Shown piece by piece: positions 1 to 9,759 of a stretch of DNA of 39,373 bases (position 1 is the first letter of the stretch; each line of letters opens with the position of its first letter). The notes beneath the pieces were generated by a model. That model saw nothing but the letters and a program-made list of their open reading frames with translations. It was not told where the DNA came from and searched no databases. A program made the position numbers and the translations under genes. The stretch comes from Pluralibacter sp. UBA7423 (GTDB taxonomy: Bacteria > Pseudomonadota > Gammaproteobacteria > Enterobacterales > Enterobacteriaceae). The DNA lies in contig DKMD01000001.1 of assembly GCA_002470465.1 (NCBI GenBank), positions 1-39,373 on the forward strand. Reading direction: 5' to 3'.

Positions 1-123
1 AGGGCTCTCCTGAGTGGGACAAATTCGTCGGGAACGAATTTGCACAGCACACAGTGCTGCCCGGAATACAACTGCCAGGCATCAAACAAGTGAAGAACCC
101 CGACCATCCGGTCGGGGTTTTTT
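1..123 (+). terminator. rRNA operon distal terminator region (T2-like)
   Basis: This segment matches the T2 part of enterobacterial rrn terminators: a CTCTCCTGAGT box, an 8-bp hairpin (AAATTCGT 21-28 with ACGAATTT 34-41), a 6-bp hairpin (45-50 with 54-59), then the box ACTGCCAGGCATCAAA that also ends 5S rRNA. The terminator proper is a GC-rich 8-bp stem (98-105 with 110-117, loop ATCC) followed by six T. The rRNA genes must therefore lie just outside the left edge, as expected for rrnG upstream of kgtP. Resemblance to rrnB T2 is from memory. Confidence 0.85.
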
Positions 124-286
124 GCGTTTATACCCGAGCCAACCACAGATATATCCACAACTCTTCTTCCTCTACTCCCATTTTGGCCGTAACCCCCTCG
201 CATTGCTGAGCATGCTAATGAAAATCGTGATATACATCTCAAATAAAGATATAACAATTATGTAACATGTTGTTCACTAATTGTTC

Positions 287-319
287 GGCTATGACGATGA
301 GGATAGCTTCGTCATCGCC
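287..319 (+). promoter_or_regulatory. Hairpin in the kgtP 5' leader
   Basis: An inverted repeat (ATGACGA 291-297 with TCGTCAT 309-315, extended by GGC 287-289 with GCC 317-319 across one mismatch) lies 17 bases before the GGAG ribosome binding site of kgtP at 336. No T-run follows, so it does not look like a terminator. It could affect mRNA stability or translation. The rest of 124-349 is AT-rich and presumably holds the kgtP promoter; I could not fix one. Confidence 0.4.
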
Positions 320-349
320 GACCTGGTTTTACGCTGGAGCATAATAACA

Positions 350-1648
350 ATGACTGAGAATACACTTTCAGCCCGTGAGTCATTAACGGGAGATGGCACC
401 CGACGCCGGGTCTGGGCTATCGTTGGAGCCTCATCCGGGAACCTGGTTGAATGGTTTGATTTTTACGTCTACTCATTTTGCTCACTCTACTTCGCTCATA
501 TTTTTTTCCCAACAGGCAACACAACTACGCAACTGCTGCAAACAGCAGGGGTCTTTGCGGCCGGATTTTTGATGCGCCCTATTGGCGGTTGGCTGTTTGG
601 CCGAATTGCCGATCGTCATGGTCGTAAAAAATCCATGCTCATCTCGGTGTGTATGATGTGCTTTGGTTCCCTGGTGATTGCCTGCTTACCGGGCTACGCA
701 GTCATTGGTACCTGGGCTCCGGCCTTACTTTTATTGGCTCGCCTGTTTCAGGGGCTGTCAGTGGGCGGTGAGTATGGCACTAGTGCAACTTACATGAGTG
801 AGGTGGCAATAGAGGGGCGCAAAGGTTTCTTCGCCTCTTTCCAGTATGTGACGCTAATCGGCGGCCAGCTGCTGGCGTTACTGGTGGTCGTGATCCTGCA
901 GCAGATGCTCAGCAGTGACGATTTACATGCCTGGGGCTGGCGTATCCCCTTCGCGTTGGGGGCGGTTCTGGCGCTGGTTGCGCTCTGGCTTCGCCGTCAG
1001 CTGGACGAAACCTCACAGAAAGAAACGCGCATACTGAAAGAGGCGGGGTCGTTTAAAGGGCTGTGGCGAAATCGCAAAGCGTTTCTGATGGTGCTGGGCT
1101 TTACGGCCGGTGGATCGCTTGTTTTTTATACCTTCACAACCTACATGCAAAAGTACCTGGTAAACACGACGGGCATGAGCGCCAGCGTTGCCAGCATTGT
1201 GATGACCGCGGCACTCTTTGTTTATATGCTCGTTCAGCCGCTGTTTGGTGCACTCTCTGACAGAATGGGTCGCCGTACGTCAATGCTCTGCTTCGGCGGC
1301 CTGGCAACGCTCTTTACTGTACCTATCCTCACGGCGCTTCAGCATGTCCATTCGCCTTATGCGGCGTTTGCTCTGGTAATGTGTGCTCTCCTCATCGCGA
1401 GTTTTTACACATCAATAAGCGGGATCCTGAAAGCGGAAATGTTTCCGGCGCAGGTTCGTGCGCTGGGTGTGGGATTGTCTTACGCCGTGGCGAATGCGTT
1501 GTTTGGCGGCTCTGCTGAATATGTTGCGCTTTCCCTGAAATCCGTCGGTTTCGAAAGTGCATTCTTCTGGTATGTGACCCTGTTGAGCGCGATCGCATTT
1601 CTGGTGTCGCTCATGCTGCACAGCAAAGGGAAGGGGTTACGCCTGTAA
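350..1648 (+). CDS. kgtP: Alpha-ketoglutarate:H+ symporter KgtP
   Basis: The product is a 432-residue inner-membrane permease of the major facilitator superfamily, metabolite:H+ symporter branch, that imports 2-oxoglutarate with protons. The sequence shows the expected 12 hydrophobic segments, the MFS loop motif [11 protein letters not shown] between segments 2 and 3, and its second copy [12 protein letters not shown] in the C-terminal half. The N-terminal part [18 protein letters not shown] is typical of KgtP. The reading frame is open from 281, but the ATG at 350 has a GGAG ten bases upstream and gives exactly the E. coli length. It converges on yfiM with two bases between the stops. Confidence 0.95.
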   Translation: MTENTLSARESLTGDGTRRRVWAIVGASSGNLVEWFDFYVYSFCSLYFAHIFFPTGNTTTQLLQTAGVFAAGFLMRPIGGWLFGRIADRHGRKKSMLISVCMMCFGSLVIACLPGYAVIGTWAPALLLLARLFQGLSVGGEYGTSATYMSEVAIEGRKGFFASFQYVTLIGGQLLALLVVVILQQMLSSDDLHAWGWRIPFALGAVLALVALWLRRQLDETSQKETRILKEAGSFKGLWRNRKAFLMVLGFTAGGSLVFYTFTTYMQKYLVNTTGMSASVASIVMTAALFVYMLVQPLFGALSDRMGRRTSMLCFGGLATLFTVPILTALQHVHSPYAAFALVMCALLIASFYTSISGILKAEMFPAQVRALGVGLSYAVANALFGGSAEYVALSLKSVGFESAFFWYVTLLSAIAFLVSLMLHSKGKGLRL

Positions 1649-1650
1649 GT

Positions 1651-1974
1651 TTACTGATGCGCCATTTGCCAGACCGCATAGCCGGTTGTGGCCCCGGCGA
1701 TATCCCAGGCAAAGTCTTTCCAGCTCCAGCCGCTGCCAGACGGGCGGCTGTCCCAAAGTTCTTTACCGGCACCGAGACTTATCGAGAACATCAGTCCGTA
1801 GGCCGCGCTGCGATCCTTATTGTATCCCTGATGCTGAGCGTATTCGTTACCGGCAGCAGAGAGCATCGCTGAAGCAATGAAATGCTGTGCTTTGTCCTGG
1901 CCGCTCCAGGCGTCGTTTGCCATATGGCTACAGCCGCATAGCCATAAGGAAGACAATAGAACTAAAGCACGCAT
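1651..1974 (-). CDS. yfiM: YfiM lipoprotein, DUF2279 family
   Basis: A 107-residue predicted lipoprotein of unknown role. The first 14 residues form a lipoprotein signal with lipobox LCGC, so the mature protein should begin at Cys14 and be lipid-anchored. The conserved body contains [10 protein letters not shown] and [10 protein letters not shown]. The start chosen is the ATG at 1974, preceded by GGGAGA at 1979-1984; an in-frame TTG at 1986 would add four residues and lies upstream of this ribosome binding site. The length equals that of E. coli YfiM. It follows pssA on the same strand, just past the pssA terminator. Confidence 0.88.
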   Translation of the reverse strand: MRALVLLSSLWLCGCSHMANDAWSGQDKAQHFIASAMLSAAGNEYAQHQGYNKDRSAAYGLMFSISLGAGKELWDSRPSGSGWSWKDFAWDIAGATTGYAVWQMAHQ

Positions 1975-1983
1975 AGTTTCTCC

Positions 1984-2010
1984 CAAAAAAAGCCCCGACG
2001 ATGCGGGGCT
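1984..2010 (-). terminator. Rho-independent terminator of pssA
   Basis: Read on the minus strand, a 7-bp stem (1991-1997 with 2004-2010, loop of six) is followed by a run of seven to eight U. It begins five bases after the pssA stop codon. The U tract directly abuts the GGGAGA ribosome binding site of yfiM, so yfiM can be made only from read-through or from a promoter within the terminator. Confidence 0.85.
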
Positions 2011-2014
2011 GGGA

Positions 2015-3370
2015 TTACAGAATACGGCTGATAAGTCTGTCGATGCGGATTCTCCGCAGACGGCGAATCAGCTTGCGAACTTTCACCGGGTAATCGGCAA
2101 TACTTTGCAGGTCACGGTAGTGTTTTACCACCGTGGTGTGAGTACGAATCAGCGCCAGCTCTTTCTCACGTGCTTCAGCCAACTGCTGTTTAGGATCGTG
2201 AATGAGAACGGCATTCTCCAGATCGAGACGCCAGGCGCGCGGGTTGAGGTTGTTGCCGGTCAGCAGCATCCACTCGTCGTCCACCCACATACCTTTCAGA
2301 TGATAGCTGTTGTCCTCATCTTTCCACAGGCGCACCACCAGCTGATCTGTATTCACGTAATACTGCAGACGGCTCAGGAAGCGGCGCAGATTGATTTCAT
2401 ACAGATAGGGGAGCGCACCGATAATTTTGAACGGCTGATCTTCCGGAATATAGAAGTCGTTTGCTGTTTTATCCCCGACGATGATCTCAACCTTCTTGCC
2501 CTGACGCAGAAGATGAATAATGTTACGCACCAGCACGGCGGGCAGATTGAAATACGGTGTGCAGATGGTCAGCTTCTCTTCAGCACACGGCATCAAATGG
2601 AAAATAGTTTTATTGAGCATGCTTGATTTGCCGAGCCCGACCAGCGGTGTAACCGACAGCTGTTCGTTATCTGCGTCGCCATGGAAATGATATCCGCTAT
2701 CGCGAAGCTCCTGGCGATAGAGACGAATATCGTTCTTGATTTCCGGGCTCCTGGGGCGCTCGCAGCTGTCGAGACGATTCACGCCGCGGCCATGCACAAG
2801 ATTCTGTTCAACCCAGTCAAACATGATATCCGCCATCCGGGCGTTACGGATGGCCTGGTAGCGGTCATAGCGATATTTATCATGCTGATGGAGATAAACG
2901 TCGTTCAGACTGGCGCCGCTGTAAAGCACGCAGTCATCAATGATAAAACCTTTGAAATGCAGAACGCCGAGCGCTTCGCGGGTATTGACCGGAACGCCGT
3001 AGACGGGCACGTTCACGCCAGGATTTTCCTGCGCCATGCGGCAATACCAGTCGGCATTGGTGTTTGAGGCAGCAGCACCAATACGGCCACGCTGTGCACG
3101 GTGCCAGTCAACGAGAATGCGTACGTCGAGCTCAGGCCGTTGACGTTTGGCGTCATAGATCGCCTGCAGAATCGCTTTACCACCGTCATCCTGTTCCAGA
3201 TAGAGGGCAATAATGCAGATGCGGCGCGTGGCATTGGCGATCTTTGCCAACAGCGCCTGGCGGAAATCCGCAGGGGCGTAAAAGAACTCGACATCATCAA
3301 CTGACTGAGAAAGCTTGGGTAGTTGAGCAAGGTGTTGTTGATGCTTGTTGCGCTTAAATTTTGACAACAT
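2015..3370 (-). CDS. pssA: CDP-diacylglycerol-serine O-phosphatidyltransferase
   Basis: This enzyme joins CDP-diacylglycerol and L-serine to phosphatidylserine, the committed step to phosphatidylethanolamine. It is a peripheral membrane protein of the phospholipase D superfamily. Two HKD motifs are visible: His138-Lys140-Asp145 in [11 protein letters not shown] and His357-Lys359-Asp364 in [10 protein letters not shown]. The basic C-terminus ([16 protein letters not shown]) fits membrane or ribosome association. The ATG at 3370 gives the E. coli length of 451 residues; a GTG directly upstream is possible but unnecessary. The 114 bases between this gene and pat hold no gene. Confidence 0.96.
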   Translation of the reverse strand: MLSKFKRNKHQQHLAQLPKLSQSVDDVEFFYAPADFRQALLAKIANATRRICIIALYLEQDDGGKAILQAIYDAKRQRPELDVRILVDWHRAQRGRIGAAASNTNADWYCRMAQENPGVNVPVYGVPVNTREALGVLHFKGFIIDDCVLYSGASLNDVYLHQHDKYRYDRYQAIRNARMADIMFDWVEQNLVHGRGVNRLDSCERPRSPEIKNDIRLYRQELRDSGYHFHGDADNEQLSVTPLVGLGKSSMLNKTIFHLMPCAEEKLTICTPYFNLPAVLVRNIIHLLRQGKKVEIIVGDKTANDFYIPEDQPFKIIGALPYLYEINLRRFLSRLQYYVNTDQLVVRLWKDEDNSYHLKGMWVDDEWMLLTGNNLNPRAWRLDLENAVLIHDPKQQLAEAREKELALIRTHTTVVKHYRDLQSIADYPVKVRKLIRRLRRIRIDRLISRIL

Positions 3371-3484
3371 CACAGTGCGATTCTTCTCTGATTAATCAAG
3401 GGTCCTCTGTACCATGCAGACGACAGAAGCGAGCAATAATACCACCAGTGCCCGCGAAAGTGGTCAACATTTCCAGCAGCTTAG

Positions 3485-6142
3485 TCACGAAGGCGGTGAG
3501 GATAGTCTCAATGTTAAACCCACAATGCCGTCTTCCAGCTGGATATCCACCTCAAAACCCAGCTTACGCGCCAGGGCAATCATCCCCTGATTATTCGGCA
3601 TGGTAATGCCATTTAACTGGGTGAGCCCATGTTCACGGGTGTAATCGATCAGTTTCTCAAGCAGCCGACGTCCGAGTCCGAGCCCTTTTAGATCCGATCG
3701 CACCAGCACGGCAAATTCAGCATCAATATTGTCCGGATCGGAAATAGCGCGTGTGACGCCAAGGATTTCGCGAGTCTCGCCCGAATCCAGAACTGCGACA
3801 AAAGCCATCTCACGATCGTAGTCGATCTGGGTCATGTTGGCTAAATCGTCGTGGGTAAATTCATTGATTTCACTGAAGTAGCGGTAGTACAAATCTTCTT
3901 TAGTGACCCGGGAAATAAACTGCATCAGCAGGGGTTCATCTTCAGGCAGGATAGGGCGGAAAAGGCAGCGTTCGCCATTCTTCATCTCCACCCACTCCTC
4001 AAATTGTTGCGGATAAGGCCGAACGGCCAGTCGGCTTTCAGCATTGCCTTCAAAAGGCGCGATTTCCAGCGTTACGTCCAGCGCAGTAAATTCGTTAGCC
4101 GAAGCCAGCAACGGATGAATATCCAGCCGCTGGATCTCCGGGCAGTCCACAATCAGATTCGACACCTGCACCAGAAGCTGGCTAAGCCCTGCCACATCCA
4201 ATGGACGAAGCGCGCTCCGGCCACGAATTTTTTTATTTTTGATTGCCTGAATAACCAGGTAGCGGGCGAGGTTCATATTGAGCGGAGGCAGAGCTACTGC
4301 AGCTTGATCTTCAGCACGCCACTCAACTCCGCCTTCGCCTAACATGATCAGTGGACCAAACAGAGGATCGTGTTCTACCACCACTCGCAACTCTTGCGCT
4401 CCGGCACGATTTGCCATGCTTTGCACCAGAAGCCCGTGGATCCTTGCCTGCGGCCATGCCATTTTCACGCGATCGAAGATGGCGTCAGCGGCTTGTTGTA
4501 CTTCAGTTGCTGTGCGCAGGTACAGCATCACGCCCTGAACTTCTGATTTGTGGGGAATGTCCGGCGATCGCAGCTTCAGCGCAACCGGATAACCAATCTG
4601 CTCGGCAATGTGCACGGCTTCCGCGCTGTCGGCAGCGATCCATGTCGGCAGCGTTTGCATACCGTAGGCCTGGAGGATTGGCTGAACTTCATGCGTATCC
4701 AGCGATCTGGCGCCGTCGGTTATCGCCTGCTGTAGCAGGATATGGGCTTCTGCGGTGTTGGCCGTCAGATTGTCCGGCAGAACGGGCGTTTCGCGCAGCT
4801 GCTTCTGGTTACGGCGATACTCGACCATATGCATAAACGCGGTGATGGTGCCTTCCGGTGTGCGATAGGTTGGAATACCCGCGTCGCTGAACAGGCGCCT
4901 TGCTTCCTGCGAGGAATGCTCTCCGCACCAGTTGGTTAAAATAGTGACGTATTTCCCGCGAGCATGGCGGTTAAGTGTTTCAATCAGCGCCTGCGCGCTT
5001 TCGGTGCCGGGGGCAGCGGCGCTCGGAGAGTGAATGACCAGCAGGGCATCATAGTCCTGGCTGTCGAGCAAAATGCTCAGCGCTTTTTGGTAGTGCACAC
5101 TGCTGGCGTCATCACGCAGATCGAGCGGGTTTGCCGCATTGACGCTGGCGGGAAGCGCTTCCTGAAGTGCTGCGAGTGTGTCTTCGCTGAGCGAGGCCAG
5201 CTTACCGTTGCGAAGCCAAAGCTCATCCAGCGCCAGCGCTGCCGGCGCGGCGCCGTTGCTGACGATCATCAGTTTCTCGCCGCGAAGCGGACGCATATGG
5301 CTGAGCGTTTCGACGGCGGAAAAGAGCTCGTGTGTATCCTGCACGCGTAACAGACCTGCGCGCTGGATAGCCGCATCCCAGGCGGGATCCATCCCGGAAT
5401 TGACATGCAAAAGACGCTGAGCCGCCGGGCTGCGGCCGCTTTTGATCACCAGTATTGGCTTATTACGAGAGGCGCTACGCGCCGCTGAAACAAAACGCCG
5501 GGCATCGCTGAGATGTTCCAGATAGAGCAGAATGGCGCTGGTTTTGGTGTCACGGGCGAGAAAATCGAGCAGGTCGTCAACGTCGATATCCAGACTGTCG
5601 CCGAGCGCGATAAAGTATGAAAACCCCATTTCCCGCTGCTGGGCCCAGTCGAGAATGGTATTGGAAACCGCTGCCGACTGCGAAATAAAGGCCAGCTTGC
5701 CGCGCCGAATAGGCACGGGTGAGAAACTGGCGTTCAGCCCTTGCCAGGGGGCGAGCAGACCGAGGCTGTTTGGTCCAAGCAAACGCATCTGATAGCGGGC
5801 GGCGCACGCTTTGAGATCGCTAAACTGTTCAGGTGGGGCGGAAAGGATAATACAGGTTTTGCAGCCTTTCTGCCCAAGGGCGTCAAGCAGCATCAGGTTG
5901 CGTCTGGCGTGGGTGCAGATAACGGCTAAATCGGGCGTAAAGGGCAGGCTTTCAATGTCCGGCCAGGCCAGTACGCCCAGAACCGCTTTCCAGTTTGGCG
6001 TCACGGGTAACACCGGGCCGCCAAACCCCCCCGCCAGCAGGTTGCGCATCATCAAATAGCCTGCGCGCTGAGGCTTCATCGATGCACCGATGACGGCAAT
6101 AGATTTCGGTCTCAGTAACGCTTCCAGTCCCCGTTGGCTCAT
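3485..6142 (-). CDS. pat: Protein lysine acetyltransferase Pat (YfiQ/PatZ)
   Basis: An 885-residue protein that uses acetyl-CoA to acetylate lysines of metabolic enzymes such as acetyl-CoA synthetase. Domains in order: a CoA-binding Rossmann domain at the start (SIAVIGAS near residue 15), a CoA-ligase-like region, an ATP-grasp-like region (GYPVALKLRSPDIPHKSEV, about 520-560), and a C-terminal GNAT domain from about 735 with the acetyl-CoA loop LKGLGLGRRLLEKL. In known Pat proteins the ligase-like part is regulatory and inactive. GGGAGAG lies about eight bases before the ATG. It follows tapT by 35 bases and is probably co-transcribed with it. Confidence 0.94.
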   Translation of the reverse strand: MSQRGLEALLRPKSIAVIGASMKPQRAGYLMMRNLLAGGFGGPVLPVTPNWKAVLGVLAWPDIESLPFTPDLAVICTHARRNLMLLDALGQKGCKTCIILSAPPEQFSDLKACAARYQMRLLGPNSLGLLAPWQGLNASFSPVPIRRGKLAFISQSAAVSNTILDWAQQREMGFSYFIALGDSLDIDVDDLLDFLARDTKTSAILLYLEHLSDARRFVSAARSASRNKPILVIKSGRSPAAQRLLHVNSGMDPAWDAAIQRAGLLRVQDTHELFSAVETLSHMRPLRGEKLMIVSNGAAPAALALDELWLRNGKLASLSEDTLAALQEALPASVNAANPLDLRDDASSVHYQKALSILLDSQDYDALLVIHSPSAAAPGTESAQALIETLNRHARGKYVTILTNWCGEHSSQEARRLFSDAGIPTYRTPEGTITAFMHMVEYRRNQKQLRETPVLPDNLTANTAEAHILLQQAITDGARSLDTHEVQPILQAYGMQTLPTWIAADSAEAVHIAEQIGYPVALKLRSPDIPHKSEVQGVMLYLRTATEVQQAADAIFDRVKMAWPQARIHGLLVQSMANRAGAQELRVVVEHDPLFGPLIMLGEGGVEWRAEDQAAVALPPLNMNLARYLVIQAIKNKKIRGRSALRPLDVAGLSQLLVQVSNLIVDCPEIQRLDIHPLLASANEFTALDVTLEIAPFEGNAESRLAVRPYPQQFEEWVEMKNGERCLFRPILPEDEPLLMQFISRVTKEDLYYRYFSEINEFTHDDLANMTQIDYDREMAFVAVLDSGETREILGVTRAISDPDNIDAEFAVLVRSDLKGLGLGRRLLEKLIDYTREHGLTQLNGITMPNNQGMIALARKLGFEVDIQLEDGIVGLTLRLSSPPS

Positions 6143-6177
6143 CGCACTCTCTCCCGGACGATCGTTCCTGAATGATT

Positions 6178-6876
6178 TTAAACGCTTTCCGTCTCTGGCA
6201 CTGTGATGTTTCCCTTATGCTGGGTTTTTCCTGCCAGATAGCGGGTACGGAAGCGCTGAAAATGCTCACCGAGCGCGCTGGCGGCATCGGTATCACGCGC
6301 CAGGTCCAGCAGGGCAATGGCCACTTCTGCCGTACAGTATTGACCTTCAGCGTGGACTTCACGCAGGCGATAAGCCGATACGCGTGATAAATCGACGGAG
6401 ATCACTGGCAGCGAGTCGAGATAAGGGCTCTTGCGGAACATTTTACGGGCTTCCGTCCAGGTACCGTCGAGCATGATAAACAGCGGCGGTTTACCGGAAG
6501 GAGGTGCGGTTATCACCTCTCTTTCGGCACCCGCGTAAGAGGCCGGGAAGACCACCATTGGCTGATAATCGGGATGCTGAACCAGATCCAATAAGGCCTG
6601 AGGAGGCTCGGTTCTGGACCACTGAAAAGCTTCAGTGTCGGGCAGAATATCGGCAATCAGGCGTCCTGTATTGCTGGGCTTCATCGGCTCAGTATCAAAC
6701 ATCACCAGGCAAAAACGGCTCCGTGCAGCGGAAGGTGCTAAGGTTTCACACAGGCACTGTTTAAGCGGCAGCAGGCAACGCTGGCAGCGGCGGATACGGT
6801 TACCACGGGCGAGAAACGGGCGAGTGGCGCGAGCGAGGCGTTCGGCGCGCAGACGAAGTACGGCGTTTTCAGTCAT
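6178..6876 (-). CDS. tapT: tRNA-uridine aminocarboxypropyltransferase TapT (YfiP), DTW domain
   Basis: A DTW-family enzyme that transfers the aminocarboxypropyl group of S-adenosylmethionine to uridine 47 of tRNAs, forming acp3U. The sequence shows a zinc-type cysteine cluster (Cys31, Cys34, Cys41, Cys43) and the family signature DGTW at 137-140 followed by EARKMFRKSPYL. The frame is open from 6930, but ATG 6876 begins the conserved MTENAVLRLRAERLARAT and gives 232 residues as in E. coli. The ribosome binding site is weak. It lies upstream of pat in the same direction with a 35-base gap. Confidence 0.92.
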   Translation of the reverse strand: MTENAVLRLRAERLARATRPFLARGNRIRRCQRCLLPLKQCLCETLAPSAARSRFCLVMFDTEPMKPSNTGRLIADILPDTEAFQWSRTEPPQALLDLVQHPDYQPMVVFPASYAGAEREVITAPPSGKPPLFIMLDGTWTEARKMFRKSPYLDSLPVISVDLSRVSAYRLREVHAEGQYCTAEVAIALLDLARDTDAASALGEHFQRFRTRYLAGKTQHKGNITVPETESV

Positions 6877-6946
6877 CGGGAAGCTATGCAGGAAAAACGC
6901 TATTGTCGCAGAGGGGAAAGTGGGGCACAAGACGTGCCCCGGCAGA

Positions 6947-7372
6947 TTAGGCCTGAGTGGCTTCGTTCAGCCAGCTGTCAAACGGGGCTTTTGGCACAGC
7001 GCCGTTCAGCATGTCGATGACTTCGCCTTTATGGAAAATCATGATGGTCGGAATGCTGCGAATGCGAAAACGTGCGCTCAGCTCGCGTTCCGCTTCAGTG
7101 TTCACTTTCACAAAGCGCATTTTTCCGCTGCGCTCTTCCGCCACATCTTCAAAAATAGGCGCAAAATTGCGGCAAGGTCCGCACCACGGCGCCCAGAAAT
7201 CAACCACGACCGGCAAATCATCTTTCAGTAATTTATCCAGCGTGGCGTCGGTTGCGTTGATCACATCGCCGTCAAACAGCTCATGGCCACAGCGACCACA
7301 TTTTGCCGCATCATTAAGACGATCGTCGGGGATACGGTTAAGCGCCTGGCAACTGGCACAAACGGTATTCAT
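6947..7372 (-). CDS. trxC: Thioredoxin 2
   Basis: A 141-residue cytosolic thiol-disulfide reductant. The N-terminal zinc ribbon has Cys5, Cys8, Cys26 and Cys29; the thioredoxin fold carries the active site WCGPC at 63-67 and the cis-proline loop [13 protein letters not shown] precedes the ATG. In E. coli trxC is induced by OxyR; I could not find a convincing OxyR site here. It diverges from yfiF; the 208 bases between them (7373-7580) hold the two promoters and no other gene that I can see. Confidence 0.96.
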   Translation of the reverse strand: MNTVCASCQALNRIPDDRLNDAAKCGRCGHELFDGDVINATDATLDKLLKDDLPVVVDFWAPWCGPCRNFAPIFEDVAEERSGKMRFVKVNTEAERELSARFRIRSIPTIMIFHKGEVIDMLNGAVPKAPFDSWLNEATQA

Positions 7373-7580
7373 AGCTAACCTCTGGGTAATCGGGTTCAGG
7401 AAACGGCCTGTATAGCCGAGATGTTTCTGTAATGTTACGTATTATCGATGAGACTGTTTTAAAGGACAATGTGGTTTATTCGATGAATACAATAGTCGCG
7501 GTCTTTGGTACGAAATCATGGCGAAGCCTGGCCACATCGGGTAATCTTCGCGCTTCGCGCAGCGCAGGTGGAGAATTAAG

Positions 7581-8672
7581 ATGAACGACGAACTGAAAAA
7601 CAAAAGCGGCAAGGTCAAAGTGATGTATGTCCGCAGTGATGATGACTCGGATAAACGCACGGCGAACCCGCGCACCGGTAAAGGCGGAGGCCGCAGCGGT
7701 CCGTCCCGTACTGAAGGTGGTCGTCGTCCTGCGCGCGACAGTCGTGATGGTAAACCTCGCGACGGCAAACCTCGTGGCGATCGTTTCCGCGATCGCGACA
7801 GTGCTTCCCGCGACAGCCAGCCGCGTGAAAATTCACCGTGGCGCACCATTTCACGTGCGCCTGGCGAAGAAGCGGCAGAGAAACCCGATCACGGCGGGAT
7901 CAGCGGCAAAAGCTTTGTCGATCCTGAAGTGATCCGCCGTCAGCGTGCGGAAGAAACCCGCGTCTACGGCGAAAATGCTTGTCAGGCCCTGTTCCAGAGC
8001 CGCCCGGACTGCATCGTACGTGCCTGGTTTATCCAGAGCGTCACGCCTCGCTTTAAAGAAGCCCTGCGCTGGATGGCGGCGAACCGCAAAGCTTATCACG
8101 TGGTCGACGAAGCGGAGCTGGCGAAAGCGTCCGGCACCGAACATCACGGCGGCGTTTGCTTCCTGATCAAAAAACGTAACGGCACAAGCGTAATGCAGTG
8201 GGTGAGCGAAGCGGCAGAAGAGGATTGCGTACTGGCGCTGGAAGATGTGGGCAACCCGCACAACCTCGGCGCTATCATGCGTAGCTGCGCGCACTTCGGC
8301 GTGAAAGGCGTAGTGGTTCAGGATGCGGCGGTGCTGGAGTCAGGCGCGGCAATCCGCACTGCGGAAGGCGGTGCAGAGCACGTCCAGCCAATCACCGGCG
8401 ACAGCTTCATCGACGCGCTCGCTCAGTTCCGTAAAGCAGGTTACGCCATTGTCACCACCTCCAGCCATGAGGGTACGCCGCTGTTCAAAGCGACCATGCC
8501 GAAGAAAATGGTGCTGGTACTGGGCCAGGAGCGCGATGGTCTGTCCGATGCCGCACTCGATTCGTCCGACCTGCGCGTTGCTATCAACGGCACGGGCAAC
8601 GTTGAAAGCCTGAACGTCTCGGTAGCAACCGGTGTGCTGCTGGCCGAATGGTGGCGTCAGAATAAAGCCTGA
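7581..8672 (+). CDS. yfiF: SpoU/TrmH-family RNA methyltransferase YfiF
   Basis: A 363-residue SPOUT methyltransferase predicted to methylate a ribose 2'-OH in tRNA or rRNA. The first 100 residues are low-complexity and rich in Arg, Asp and Gly, with tandem copies of [19 protein letters not shown], probably disordered and RNA-binding. A substrate-binding domain follows, and the C-terminal knotted domain shows motif 1 ([15 protein letters not shown]), motif 2 ([11 protein letters not shown]) and motif 3 ([18 protein letters not shown]). GGTGGAG lies eight bases before the ATG. It is longer than I recall for E. coli YfiF (about 345) because of the basic repeats. Confidence 0.9.
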   Translation: MNDELKNKSGKVKVMYVRSDDDSDKRTANPRTGKGGGRSGPSRTEGGRRPARDSRDGKPRDGKPRGDRFRDRDSASRDSQPRENSPWRTISRAPGEEAAEKPDHGGISGKSFVDPEVIRRQRAEETRVYGENACQALFQSRPDCIVRAWFIQSVTPRFKEALRWMAANRKAYHVVDEAELAKASGTEHHGGVCFLIKKRNGTSVMQWVSEAAEEDCVLALEDVGNPHNLGAIMRSCAHFGVKGVVVQDAAVLESGAAIRTAEGGAEHVQPITGDSFIDALAQFRKAGYAIVTTSSHEGTPLFKATMPKKMVLVLGQERDGLSDAALDSSDLRVAINGTGNVESLNVSVATGVLLAEWWRQNKA

Positions 8673-8685
8673 TAAGGAAACTCGC

Positions 8686-8753
8686 GTAGGCCCGGCAAGC
8701 GGAGCGCCGCCGGGCATTTTAGCCGGGTGACGACGATGTCTTACCCGGCCTAC
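8686..8753. repeat. REP/BIME palindromic repeat pair
   Basis: Two GC-rich palindromic units lie head to head between the convergent yfiF and ung stops: 8686-8715 (ending GCCGCCGGGC) and 8721-8753 (beginning AGCCGGGTGA). The pair is bounded by GTAGGCC (8686-8692) and its complement GGCCTAC (8747-8753). This is the normal architecture and location of an enterobacterial BIME, which can stabilise 3' ends and bind gyrase or IHF. Confidence 0.85.
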
Positions 8754-8762
8754 GATTAATCT

Positions 8763-9452
8763 CTACTCTTCCTCTGTCGGCAATACCGGCATCCAGTCAA
8801 TTGGCGGCTCCCCACGCCGGGCAAGCCACTCGTTCGCCTGAACAAAATGATTCGAACCAAAGAAGCCGCGATGGGCAGATAGCGGAGACGGGTGCGGTGC
8901 TTTCAGCACGTGATGGCGCTGGCGGTCAATGATGGCCCCTTTCTTCTGCGCATGCGATCCCCAAAGTAAAAACACTACGCCTTCGCAGTGTTCATTGATG
9001 AGGCTAATGACCTTATCGGTGAACGTTTCCCAGCCCAGGCTTGCGTGCGAGTGTGCCTGTCCCGCGCGTACCGTCAGCACCGTGTTAAGCAGCAACACGC
9101 CCTGTCGCGCCCAGCTTTCCAGATAACCGTGCGTCGGTCGGGTAAAGCCTGGAATGGTGCCTTCCAGCTCTTTGTACATGTTCAACAGGGAAGGCGGGAT
9201 GCCCACGCCGGGGCGAACGGAAAAGGCCAGACCGTGTGCCTGCCCCGGGCCGTGGTAGGGATCCTGACCGAGGATGACCACTTTTACATCGCTCAGTTCG
9301 GTGTAACGAAATGCGTTAAACACATCCTTCTGCGGTGGGTAAATCGTCGTTCCGGCCTGACGCTCGCAGGCCACCGTTGCCAGCGTATTGATGAAATAAG
9401 GCTGTTCTTTCTCACTGGCCAGCACGTCGTGCCAGGTTAAGGGCGTCGTCAT
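8763..9452 (-). CDS. ung: Uracil-DNA glycosylase
   Basis: A family 1 uracil-DNA glycosylase that removes uracil from DNA as the first step of base-excision repair. The catalytic water-activating loop GQDPYH lies at 62-67 with Asp64, and the leucine/histidine loop HPSPLS at 187-192. The open frame runs to 9605, but the ATG at 9452 is preceded by AGGAGA and yields 229 residues, the E. coli length. The gene diverges from grcA, with a 307-base regulatory gap between them. Confidence 0.96.
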   Translation of the reverse strand: MTTPLTWHDVLASEKEQPYFINTLATVACERQAGTTIYPPQKDVFNAFRYTELSDVKVVILGQDPYHGPGQAHGLAFSVRPGVGIPPSLLNMYKELEGTIPGFTRPTHGYLESWARQGVLLLNTVLTVRAGQAHSHASLGWETFTDKVISLINEHCEGVVFLLWGSHAQKKGAIIDRQRHHVLKAPHPSPLSAHRGFFGSNHFVQANEWLARRGEPPIDWMPVLPTEEE

Positions 9453-9581
9453 CTCGCTCTCCTGCGAATAGTTTGGCGTTAGCTTAACGACTTCTCTCTT
9501 TAGCGCAAAATTTTGTGACGATTGGCGGTGAACCAGGAATGAAAAACGATCGGTATACGTGCTTTTTATACGCCGGGAAAG

Positions 9582-9595
9582 TTGATGTAAAACAA
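9582..9595 (+). promoter_or_regulatory. Distal FNR site of grcA
   Basis: TTGATGTAAAACAA matches the FNR consensus TTGAT-N4-ATCAA with one mismatch. Its centre is 53 bases upstream of the perfect proximal site. This equals the spacing known for E. coli yfiD, where sites at -40.5 and -93.5 act together; the upstream site reduces expression under full anaerobiosis. Confidence 0.75.
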
Positions 9596-9634
9596 TAAAA
9601 TTCATAGATGGACTGAGTACACCTACTAATTCTA

Positions 9635-9682
9635 TTGATTTAAATCAATGATTGCGGGGTGTCAGACTGATATATATACACT
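9635..9682 (+). promoter_or_regulatory. grcA promoter with proximal FNR site
   Basis: A perfect FNR palindrome, TTGAT-TTAA-ATCAA, occupies 9635-9648. A -10-like TATATA lies near 9670-9676. With the FNR centre at 9641.5, a class II promoter at -40.5 predicts a start near 9682, consistent with that -10. Together with the distal site this indicates induction when oxygen is low. The 307-base gap between ung and grcA holds no other gene that I can see. Confidence 0.85.
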
Positions 9683-9759
9683 CAAGCAACAATGGTTTTA
9701 CCAATTGGCCAGCGTATGGCCAACGCAAAACGAATAGACGATCCTAAGAGAGGCATCAA

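Noticed and set aside
14..265. 83-codon frame over the rrn terminator and kgtP upstream region
   Set aside because: It crosses a strong terminator hairpin and a T-run, has no ribosome binding site and resembles no protein.
2681..3067. 128-codon plus-strand frame inside pssA
   Set aside because: It is antisense to the intact, well-conserved pssA gene and has no independent support; the same holds for the long antisense frames over srmB, trxC and lepA.
7373..7580. OxyR site in front of trxC
   Set aside because: E. coli trxC is OxyR-regulated, but I could not align four ATAG/CTAT elements at the required spacing here.
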